NCBI GenBank assembly: GCA_905160935.1
Contig: CAJHZI010000744.1
Location: 526,501 to 590,500, forward strand
Length of the DNA: 64,000 nt
DNA from: Enchytraeus crypticus
Lineage: Eukaryota; Annelida; Clitellata; Enchytraeida; Enchytraeidae
Direction of reading: 5' to 3'
In this document: in pieces, positions 42,000-53,700 of the stretch
How the letters are laid out: the number at the start of each line of letters is the position of its first letter
Numbering within the stretch: position 1 is the first letter of the stretch
Notes under the pieces: generated by a model
Databases searched by the model: none
The model's input: only the letters and a program-made list of their open reading frames with translations
Told to the model about the DNA's origin: nothing
Position numbers and translations under genes: made by a program

Positions 42000-42830
42000 C
42001 AGAAGTCCTGATTCATGTATTATTAATAAATAAATGACATTCGTAGTTTTTCTTCCTTTATTTATTTTATAAATATTTAACATTTTACTGAAAATAACCC
42101 TATAGCTCTATCAACAGTTCTAAAAAATCTACTACACCAGCTGCCAGTATGTTCAAGTCATCGGCATTCGATAGGCTTTTAGGTTTGATATATTTTCATC
42201 TGTACAATTAATGTTTATATATTTGCGTATTGTCATACAGTTTTGAATTAGACTTTTAAATTACTTGAAAAGAATATGCAAAATTATCTTAAAATGAAGA
42301 GAGAACAAGAGAGAGAGAGAGAGAGAGAAAGTGTGTGAGGAGAGAATTAAAAGTGATAAAAGTTATGAAAAGATAATGAACCGACCAGAGAGGGAAATCT
42401 TTTTTCTCTGAATTTACATGTACAATTCAGTATTTTGCAGTACTTAGAAAAACCTTCTGAGAACGGTGGCTAAAATGAGTAGATTTTAAGTTCAAAGTGT
42501 ATGAGATTGTTGTTTAAATATGACTATTTTTTGTACTTAATTATGATGACTTAGAATGTACGCGGAGTAACAAATTTCCTTTTCTTTTCTCATGAGGATA
42601 ATAAGGACAATAGAATAGATATATGACTTGATGGAGACTAGCCTGATTGGCATGAACAGAAGATTACCTTACTACCGATGTTATGACTTCCCAATAGATA
42701 GCTGCCGACAGATTCACCGAGGGGATAGTCACTTGCAGATTTTATGAACCCTTTTTTGAGCCGATACAGTCCACTTATTTACCGACCGATTTATCATCAC
42801 AAATTTCACCGGCTAGGCCTCTAGTCCTCT
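42000..42830. other. AT-rich intergenic stretch upstream of HGS
   Basis: No recognised coding sequence; a short GA run lies at 42309-42328. The first HGS exon must lie between about 41800 and 44580 or within the spliced 5' region but could not be identified. Confidence 0.3.
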
Positions 42831-42832
42831 TT

Positions 42833-42845
42833 AAATATGGCGGCC
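42833..42845 (+). promoter_or_regulatory. YY1-like motif, possible HGS promoter
   Basis: AAATATGGCGGCC matches the animal YY1 core ATGGCGGC often found at housekeeping start sites. It begins a locally GC-richer 150 bp upstream of HGS. Inference only. Confidence 0.3.
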
Positions 42846-44192
42846 TTCTTGTTTTTAGCTAATCTTGCAACATGAGCTAAGAGCGGGGAGGTCGTTTGAA
42901 GTTAGGCGCGTGTGAATGAAACAATCTTGTCGCCTGGCCACTAAGATTGAGTTTCCCTGGTGTGGCTAGCAGCGTGCAATTGTTTGGAATTTTTGAAAAT
43001 ATAATGTTATCAAGTTAATTCGAAGTTGAGAATCTAAAAGCTTCATAAAACTAAACAAGCGATTATTAAGTTCACCTCCCATCAATGACCTTATCCTTAG
43101 CTAGTATTTAACAACTTCGATCATGTTCTAAAAAATTGTGTAATAGTATTATAGTATATTAGTTCAACTGATCAATAAGATTTTATTTACATAGTTTACT
43201 TTATAATCATGATCTCAAATTCTCAGTCAGTGTTATTTTGTTTTAACAAAACTATATTATATGGATTGCTGGTATTAAATTTAGAGCTGATAACAAATAA
43301 TTTTTAAAAAGTTAATGCTTTGAAAATTAATTATTAATTAATTGTTAATTTTAGTTAATTTTCTTGAGTTCATGTTCGCCAAGCTATGTGTTTGATCAGT
43401 GATAAGTGAATGATTTGTGGCACTCTACTCATAAAACGTTTTCAGCGGAATATACTGTATCATCATTACACAATTTAAATCCAAAATAATCCTGCAAATG
43501 ATCAGAAACGGCCCTATATTTGACTTGTCAGGACTGTATTTTTTAACTAGCTGTCTGCTATTGCTGTTTACTATATTTGCCTGAAAATTGCTTCCAGTTT
43601 GTTACTTTGAACAATATTTTATCAAAAATCTTGTTTTGTGTACTTGTCAAGTAGGCAAAACAAGATTTTTGATTAGTTGTTGAAATATTTTCCTTAATTG
43701 TTAACAGCTAAATTAATCATTAACTTCCTCTACCCTAATTAAATTGTTATTGTAAATAGTTGTACTATAGCGTTTATGTAATGCCATCATAATTAGCTAA
43801 AATGACAGTAATTGTTAATTAGGGGTGGGATTTAGCGCACTCAGTTCAGCTGCGCGTCTATTGAAAGAAGTTAAGCTAAATAGCGCCCAATTGGAACTTT
43901 GCGGGTGACCATCTTGAAAAACTGAGTGTTGACAGCTTTGAATTAAAAAATCTCAAGGGTGTTGGAAGGTTATTTTTAAATCTGCGCTTGCAGCAATTGA
44001 TGCGCCGACAAAAGTCTATGATTAGTCGAATGCGAATAACCTTTGGAGAGGAAATTACGAAAGTAACGAAACTATATAAACAATAATTAAGTAAGGAAAC
44101 TATGTAGTACATGCAGTATGTTATGAGCGTAACTATATAAAAAAAAAAAGAAAGTTGTTTGTACTGCATGATAGAAATATAAAATATACTAT

Positions 44193-44510
44193 CTCTCTTA
44201 GTCTCTTAGTGCACTGCCTACTGGCAGGTCCATGGAATATTACGCCTCCGCTCTTCTCTGTCGTCCGCTCTCCTCTTCATTCCATATATGAGTGGATCTC
44301 TAAATCATCTAATATTCCTAATCTCAGTCTGCCGCTATTTCCTTCCATTTTGCCTTTTATGATGTCTTTTAGTAGACTTTCCCTCCTTGAATGTGTCCTA
44401 TCCAATGCAACTCTCTCCAGAACTTCCTCATTTGTAATCATTTGAGTCCAGCTAATCCTTTCCATTCCTCTCCATATCCACATTTCCAATGCCTCTAGTT
44501 TCCTGATATA
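44193..44510 (-). pseudogene. LINE-A C-terminus and 3' end
   Basis: Minus strand: IRKLEALEMWIWRGMERISW, QMITNEEVLERVALDRT, LLKDIIKGKMEGNSG, ILDDLEIHSYME, then the 3' hairpin (CTGCCAGTAGGCAG) and TGCACTAAGAGAC. The most complete LINE-A end in the window, 75 bp before the first recognised HGS exon. Confidence 0.8.
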
Positions 44511-44586
44511 AGATAAACATATAATACAAGCATGAAGAAATATAAGCACTCATTGTATTTCCTCTGCGTACATATTGTGTGCAGAG

Positions 44587-44745
44587 AAAGCCACGAGTAA
44601 GCTGCTGCTGGATCCTGACTGGGAATCAAACCTGCAGATATGTGACATGATTCGTCAAGGTGACACACAGCCGTCATACGCTGTACAGGGGATCCGTAAG
44701 AAGATTGAAAATGAAAATCCTCACGTGGCTTTATTTGCCCTGCAG
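44587..44745 (+). CDS. HGS: HGS VHS-domain exon (first one recognised)
   Basis: Encodes [20 protein letters not shown] through [10 protein letters not shown]. The acceptor is GTGCAG|AG or GCAGAG|AAAGCC (44585 or 44587); the upstream phase is unknown. Donor CTGCAG|GTGCGA borders a large minisatellite. Confidence 0.93.
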
Positions 44746-47700
44746 GTGCGATACTATTGTATTGTAGAGTAGTATATTAGGAGTAGTGTATTGTAGAGTA
44801 TTGTATTGTAGAGCAATATAATGTAGTGTATTGTAGAGTATTGTAGAGTAGTGTATTGTAGAGTATTGTAGAGTAGTGTATTGTAGAGTAGGGTATTGTA
44901 GAGTAGTGTATTGTAGAGTAGTGTATTGTAGAGCAATATAATGTAGTGTATTGTGGAGTATTGTAGAGTAGGGTATTGTAGAGTAGTGTATTGTAGAGTG
45001 GTGTATTGTAGAGTAGTGTATTGTAGAGTGGTGTAGAGTGGTGTATTGTAGAGTGGTGTATTGTAGAGTGGTGTATTGTAGAGTGGTGCATTGTAGAGTG
45101 GTGCATTGTAGAGTGGTGTATTGTAGAGTAGTGTATTGTAGTGTATTGTAGAGTGGTGTATTGTAGAGTGGTGTATTGTAGAGTAGTATATTGTAGAGTA
45201 GTGTATTGTAGAGTGGTGTATTGTAGAGTAGTGTATTGTAGAGTAGTGTATTGTAGAGTAGTATTTTGTAGAGTAGTATTTTGTAGAGTAGTGTAATGTA
45301 GAGTAGTATATTGTAAGGATTCAATTTTTATTCCATTATTATAATTTGATTGTATTATTTTCAATTATTTTTTAAAAGGCACTGCATATATGTTGATTGA
45401 TGTACAGCCAATCGCATCTTAGTTAAAGATTTAATACTATTGGGATATAAATACATGTATATGTACCTGTTTTTAGGCCAGCTTGTGAGTAATGTTTGGT
45501 CGTAAAACAAGTATGTAAACATTAAATCTGCCATGGGTAGATGCTCCTTCATGGTTTCTTCTCCGACAATATGGAACTCTCTGCCACAAGATCTTCGATC
45601 TTGTAATTGTATTAGTACTTTCATGGGCAAGCTAAAGACCCATCTCTTTCTGCCGTGGGTCTAAATTTTGAACCGCGGGCCTTGGATCTTGGAATTGCAC
45701 TGTTTTGATCATCCCCAGAATCCCAGTTTAGCTAGGGTCGGGATACAAATAAACGTTTAACTTTTCCATTGGTTTAAGAAAATTTTGTAGCCATTTCTGG
45801 ACCATAGACAATCACCAACCGAAAACCCTTTCTGATGTTGGGTAGGATCTTAGTGCTTAGTGCCTTTTACCGTACAGTCCACGGTTGGTCTATTCTTCTG
45901 TATCCCGGACAAAGCATGGGTAAATAGTATAGCCATTAAAAGTAATAAATACTACAACAGATAATGAAATCGTGTTAGATTGCTTACTTTGAATGCGATT
46001 TTGATTGCGTATTTAGCCTAGTTTGGCCTCTAGAAAAATCAAGCAAGCATGCTACCTGCCTGCAATCAGTGTATATATAAGAGAACTTGACTTCTTGATG
46101 CAAATAGATTTAATTTGATTGATATAGATAATTAATATATTAATAGGTTCTAGAATCAGCCGTGAAGAATTGTGGATCTCTAGTTCATAATGAGATAGCA
46201 ACAAGAGATTTCTTGGAATTCATGCGAGATCAAGCTCGGGTTGAGTTTTTCATTTTACTCTATTGATGTTTTTTCTTCAGATATTTCTTTAATGAAAAAT
46301 ATGAACTTAAAATAGTAACTTAGACTGTGCCAATAGCTCACTGCGTTGAACAGCAGGTTACTGCTATGAAATTTTAAGTGTTTATGAGAAATTAATTAAA
46401 AATTGTTGTGTGACATAATTAATGTAATTAAGATATTGACAATATTCCATTCTTATTTAACCATTTTCTCTTTTAGTGTCCAGGACACTGAAGAATATAC
46501 CTATAGTAAACTGTGCATGTTGTAAGAGGCGACTGTGAAAGAACTGAGAAAGGCAACAGGAAACCACCTCAGGAGTCATATTATTTAAGGTGTGGTTAGG
46601 ACATGTTGCCTTCCGTGAAGGGATAAACTCATTGATCAATTGAGTGCTCTTTATGGAGCATGAAAGGAGCATATTATGAGTAGGAATGTATATCTTGGAG
46701 GCTTGGACCTGCCGCTTGCAGAACATTAGAGAGATTTAATGTATATTTGATCTATTCTTAATTAATTTTTTAAAAACCCTTTGACAAATTTTCATATAAT
46801 TATGAATACTATGCAATATGCAAAATAATTAAAATAATCAATAGAATACGAAGAAAAATACATGTAGAAGGTTTATAATAATCTATCACTCATCTATGTT
46901 ATAAAAATTATTCTTAATAGCTTCAACTAAATCTACTTAACATGAGTAATTTTGCAATACTGCATTTAAGATCTGATTTATTTTTATGCTTCAGCACATG
47001 TTTTTTCAGATCGTTTGAGGTGAATCGATTTGTAATGACATGTGATGGGGGGACGTCCTTGACATCATCCTTGTATGAGGAAACGGACGTTAAACCTTTA
47101 TTATTACTATTATTATTATTCATTGTTTAGACTCGTCAAGATCCAGTGAAAGCAAAGGTATTAGAATTGATACAGGTTTGGTCGCACGCATTCCGCAATG
47201 AATCTCAGTACAAGGTTGTTATTGAGACCTTCAACATTCTCAAAGCTGAAGGTAGGGGAATCATTAAGCAATTATTTAGATTGTTGAGTTATTTGCAGTT
47301 ATGACTTTCTATAAACATTGAACAAATTTTTTATTGTAAATTATTGTTTAAATTTGCTTCTAATTTTACTTAAATTTTTTTTACAGGTTTTGGTTTGTAG
47401 CATTTGAATTTATCAGGATGATAGATAATAGATTTATCTGGGCAAACAAATCCTGCACAATCTTTTGTCCTAAGTAACTTATTAGTCTTATATGGATCTC
47501 TCAAGTCATTCATTTACAAGTGTGTACTGTTGATGTAGTGTGTAAATAAATCCATTTTCTATTTGGGATCCCTACCATTGTCTTCAGATGAAGAACCTGA
47601 AGCTAACTTGTCATTATAGTTTATTTTATTGTATCTCTTCAGTTTTGCATCCTATACTATGTAAAGACATTCTCTGACGTTAGTTTCAGTGACTGAATGC

Positions 47701-50700
47701 ATTCCAGCAACGAGATGACTAGAAAGCAGAAATTATATATACATGTATGTTAGCCTGCATAGTGTACCTTAAATTTATGACTCAAAAATACATGGCTGAC
47801 TTCAAATTCCAATTTTTTTCTGTAGTTTGACTGATGGCATAAGTGTAATATTCCTACTTCTAGTTTTCTACCAGGTTTGCAAATGAACATTTTTTAAACG
47901 AATAAGTTGACCCCATTAAAAAAGACTATGTCTTCGGCACTCTAATTTGATATTTAAAGCAATTTAATATCAATTAAGTATACTTCACTTTTAAATCTAT
48001 GGCCTTGAGAAGGTTTTAATTTGCCTTTCTTGGAACTGCCATTAGTATCATTTATGAAACGTAGAGATTTTTGTTGATTTATTCTATGTATTCCCATATC
48101 TAACATAGTGCTTTAAATGTTGTTATAGTTGTGTAAAATGTGGTGTTTTTCAGGTGCAAGTTTTCCGACGCTGAAGGAGTCTGATGCAATGTTCCTGAGT
48201 GAGAAAGCTCCTGAGTGGAGAGATGGTGAGACCTGTCATCGGTGCCGGGTGCAGTTTGGAACCTTCCAGCGCAAGGTATGAAGTTTAGCAATTTAGCTTT
48301 AAAACAGTTAAAATTCGGAAAATTTGCTAACTTATAATCAACTTGTAATTTAATGAAACTTATAATTTTATTCTGAAAACTCGCCGTGGTCATATGGTGA
48401 TTTATGGTGATTTTTTTAATGGTGATTTGAAAGATACATGACGTGGTAATATTTGCTGTGCTGTACGAGGTACAGTATGATATCCACTGATGTTTAGTCT
48501 ATTTTAATGATGATGACTAGTTGATGACTGGTCTATTTTTTGACGCCTAGGTTCCAGAAATTGCTACAAAAGCTGAAATGAATGGATTGAAAGTCTATTC
48601 GTAACCCGACCTTACTTAAAGTGGGATATAAGGGAGGATGATGATGATGATGATGACTAGTCTATTTTTTCCATTACATATTTGCAGCGGCATGTAGATT
48701 CTTATAGTGGAGTATCTTAAGGTTGATAGCGACAATGAGAGATTACGTAGCTTAGTATCGTCAATTAAAGCTAGTACAAGTAAATTGTTTTAAATATAGA
48801 GGTAGTATATTAAATTTGTTGAATACCGGTACGTTTTTTAGAATTTCTCAATAGCGTAGGGGTAATGTCATGAAGTTTTAAATGATAGATCCTTAGGTGA
48901 ATTGAACCCTCGTGGGTTCGAATCCCAGCCGCGCTGATCTGAGAGTTAAATCTCGGACATTCACTTGATTGGTTACACGGAAAATGGACTAAATTTCTCA
49001 ACGGTTTAAACATGTGGTATTAAAGTGATAGATATCAATGTAGTTGATCATTTCCTATAATGTGTGTTTTTACGTGTAATTTGTTAGCATCACTGCAGAG
49101 CTTGTGGACAAGTTTTCTGTCAGAAATGTTCATCTAAGAACTCCATCATACCCAAGTACGGCATAGAGAAGGAAGTGCGTGTTTGCGACGGCTGTCACGA
49201 CTCAATCAACAAGTTTGTCGCTCGTTATATGCAATATTTTAATTTTTTTATTTTCATTTTTCTGTGCTTTTACGTTCATGCATAGGAGACCTGGAATGAG
49301 ATAGCAAACTATATAATGTTTTGTTTTGGTTTTGACTGCTGATTTTGTACATGAGTGATTGAGAATTAGTAAAGAGAACAAAATTAGAAATTTAGAGTTA
49401 TCATTTCTATTTGAGTTTCTATTTGATTCTAATTTCTATTTGAGTTTCTGATTGTAGACTAATGTGCAGACTACTAAATTTTCTAGCAGACGTGGATTTA
49501 ATAAATATACCGATTGGTACCAGATGTTCTGGTTGTTTAATAAAGTTGGCTACACGCTTAGTAGTTGCCTACTTAGTTATGTCAAGCACTAATTATATAT
49601 TTTCTAATAGTAGCAATCTTTTCTTCAAATCTTATATTTTTAATTGTGTGATGATTTAGAATAATATTCCCTTAGAAATTCGTAATATTAAATCTTTGAC
49701 GTTATTCAACAAGAGATACAAAAGCTATCTACTTAGTATTTTGTAATGATAAATATATCTTATTGTTGACAATTATCATGCTATTACTGTCTTTACTGAG
49801 GTTGCTTGCTTACATAATTGTGGTTTCATTATTATGCTGTCAATTGTTGTACAACTGTTTTTCGAACTTGCACGCCGGTTAGTTGGTACTGCTTTTTCAC
49901 TAGTAAGTTTTGCTAATTTTAAATTGTGCATGTATGTTTGGCTGTTCTTGTGTGTTTGCTGGCTGTCAACTAGATAGGGTATATATACCCTCTTTGATGA
50001 CCTTGTGATTGTATGTATACTTGTATGTGTACTTCAATAAACAAACATAGTTCTCTATTTCGTAAGCAGGTGGCTAATTAGTCAAACCTCAACTTTATAG
50101 CCTCTCACGGTGTCATCATTTGAAAAAGCCAAACTTGTTGTTTGCCTCTTCTAATATCATCATTATAATAAATTGTGCTATCATAGTTTTGCCTGAGCTG
50201 CAGCCCAACATAGGAAACTGATGTTAAGAATAGATTCATAATCCAAAATGAAATCAGATACAGGCGAGCTCAGAATTTAAGCCCTGAACATGCATATCCA
50301 AAGTCGAAACCCTAACCAGGGCGGCCATTGGCTGTTCATATTTGACACTTATCATGATTTGTTTTAGACCTCCTGAGAGGAAGGCTGAAGATGATCTGCC
50401 AGCGGAGTACTTGGCGAGTTCTCTGTCTAAGCAGTCGCAGGTAGGAATACAGCTACAGTTTTGATCTACGAACTATGCTATCTCTCTGAACTCGGCAGTA
50501 CATATATTTTAGAATGTCTCAATAGCTTAGGGGTAACGTCATGAAGTTTTAAATGGCAGATCCTGAGGTGAATTGAACCCTCATGGGTTCGAATCGCAGC
50601 CGCGCTAATCTGAGAGTTGATCATTTGACTATTATGCGTGTTAACTTTTTTTACTTTTACATTTTTTTAGATATGGATGAATGGAAATATTTAAACTTAA

Positions 50701-53700
50701 ACTTGACAATACTTAGACAACAGTACTTTACCGTTGCTGATAGTCAAATAAATAAATTTACAGCCTGGAGGAGATTTGTCGATGCAGTGTTCAAAGGAAT
50801 TGTTTCTGTATTTAAGTTAATTTGACCAATGGAAATGACTTGCAGCTATGCTAAGCTATCTGGCTGATGGAATCTTACCTTTAACTACTAGACTACTAGA
50901 GTTAACAGAACTTTGCATCGTTGACAAGCATCTGATGCACGTATCAATTGTATAGCTGTACTATTATATTTTATAACATAATCATAATCCTCCCTTAAAT
51001 CTAAGTTTAACCAGGATCGGGATACGAATAGCCTGTCTCAAATCGTCTCTGTCCTACACCACACCAGCCAATCCCCTATTTGAAACATAACATATAAATA
51101 ATTAGAGTTCTGTTGTCCACGACAACATCTAGCACGATTGAGACAAATCCATGCTGGTGAGTAAAAAGAAGGTTCAAACCACTGCAAATTCCAAATTCTA
51201 GGAAACCAGTTCAAAGGTAAAGGGAATTAAAGAAAAGGAAATGCAATCTTGTAATGTAGTCTTGCAATATTTTACTCACCGGTTTTTGGTTGTATACTTA
51301 TGTAGGCATACAGAGTTATTAACTCTTAGTTTGTGGCTAATTACTCAATTTGATGTTGTCTGTTTTGATTCTTTCATATTTTTTGATTGCATAATAGTTA
51401 AGAATATAAAAATATATACATTTTTATGTAGTATGTAATGCTATATGTGTTCTTGATACATATGTTTTCTGTATCTGGAAGTGTTACTTTTCCAGTCAGT
51501 CTACTGACATCAACTCAGTAGATTACATTTCATCTCCAACAGAAATGGACATAAAATATTTTATGAGCAAGAGAGAGAACTTTTAGCAAAGTATTTGAAG
51601 TAGTTTACCAGTATTTTAAGAAAGAGCAAGTGCAATTTGATACATAATTGATTTAATTTGCGTGTATTTTTGTTATTATGTTATATTTTATTATGTTATA
51701 TTATGTATATATATTATATTATAATATATTATGTTATATATTAATTAATATAATGTTATTGTATATTATGTTATCTTCATTTGTCTTAGGCCCCGCCCAC
51801 TCGCACTGAGCAGGAGTTGAGAGAGGAGGAGGAGCTACAGTTGGCTCTGGCTCTGTCAGAGAGCGAGGCTGAGGCAGCCAAGAGCAAACAGGTAACAGTC
51901 GCTCAATCTCTCGTCCATTCATACCTGCTCGGGGCAGCTACTTAAATCTCGAATTAGCGTAATTTAATATAATTAGGTTTTTATATTCCTCATCATCATC
52001 ATCTTCCCAAGTTGAACTGGGATTCAAGGGAAGATGATGATGATGATGAATATAATATAATTTTTTAATCTAAGAATTTATGCAAGAGGAAACGTTTCCG
52101 AAGTGATTCTTCCATGAATCCCTAGCAAGGGCATTTTCTCAAATTGCGACATTTAGTGAATAATTCTGTTAAATTTAAAATTTTCTGTGTTTTATTTTTA
52201 ACTAATATCTCAGCTTTGGAGAGAAACTTTAACTGCCTACGAAATCTGGAAGGTTAGTTTTATGGATATTTTTAGTACTGGAGGATACTATTTCTCTCTA
52301 GAAATATATGTGTGTACACCTCCTGCTGGATAGATAGTATTGTATCCGCTTTTTGATATTTTACTATCATTTTTATGAGTCTATATGTGTATCAGTACTA
52401 ATGGATGTGCTTGCCTGTTTGTGTATCTGGATCTGCATAGTTGATAACAAGTGGCGTAGCCAAGGGGGTTGGGTGGTAGGGGGTTAAGCCCACCCTATGT
52501 CGGTTGGAACAAAATTGAACGTCATATAAAACTAAAATTTTTTATTGGAGATTATTGAGTTGGGATTATTTTGTCATAAAATATCATAAAAACGTCACTC
52601 ACTTAATATAGTTTGAGGACATCAACATCCCCATTTAGAAAATGCTGGCTACGCCACTGTTGACGATCTGTATGTGTTGTATAGCGTGGTGGGCGTGGCA
52701 CAAGCTATGGAGGAAGCACTAATAGCAGTGCAGTGAACGATAGCTCTCTGTATAGTCAACCGTCGGTTAGTCTACACTCTTATTTCTTCCTCTTAATTTT
52801 ATCTTGTTTCTTATTTCTTTTTCTTTCTTTTGACTCTTGCGTATTTCTCCGTTATTTTCGGTCTTTTGACATTGCATTCGTTCGTTTACCTTGTACTAAA
52901 AATGGCATCCAAAAATAGCATTTATTTATTTAATTTAAAAATTTCTGCTGTTGTAGATTTTTTTGATGGTTTGTAACGTACTGCGTCTTATCTTTTATTG
53001 AAAAGGTACATTTTTAGCAAATTATGTTACTTGTCTATCTGAAGCCATTACGTCGAACTATCTTGCTCTTGATTAAATCTCTGAATTACGAAGAATAGCC
53101 TGCTAAGGAAAATGTTGGCTTTATATCTAGATCTCTGTAATTCCAAAATTTGAGTCCTTATCTGTCTAATACTTTGCCGTTATGGTGTAAAATCACTTCG
53201 CCTATAATATAGTATACAACTGTTGCCTCCTACTGTATATTCAATATGCGTCGTTTCTCTTGAATTCTTGTACTAATACAAAGCAATACGATAAGGCAAA
53301 GGAACAGAGTTCTGTAAAATATTTGAATGGGAAACTCATATTTATAGAAACCATAGGGCGAAGTTTAACGTCGTTCCTACAACACTATTACAGCATACCT
53401 ATATAATCAGTTAAGATATTACAGTACGAAATAATACATTACGTCATACTACGTCTTACCTGTATTACCGGTAGACAGGTAGACTTTCAGGGAGGATCTA
53501 TTTATTATCTGTTGCTAAATGTTTTGTGCAGAAAGTCGTGTCGGCTGCCCCAACAGTGATAGACACGAGTGATATGGACCCGGAGCTCGCGCTGTATCTA
53601 AATCGTAATTACTGGCAGCAGAAGAGCATTGAGATGAAGGGCGGTGTGGGGCAGGGAGGGGGGGCGCAGCCCTCGGCTCCTGTGGGGGTGATGGAGTCAA

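Noticed and set aside
42837-42990. Possible first HGS exon after the YY1-like site (a reading with RSFEV)
   Set aside because: No ATG in the required frame and a stop just upstream, so the first exon stays unassigned.
44754-45364. Minus-strand frames of up to 197 residues reading TTLQYTTLQ and related repeats
   Set aside because: Created by the 15-bp minisatellite; all three frames are open and it lies inside an HGS intron on the other strand.
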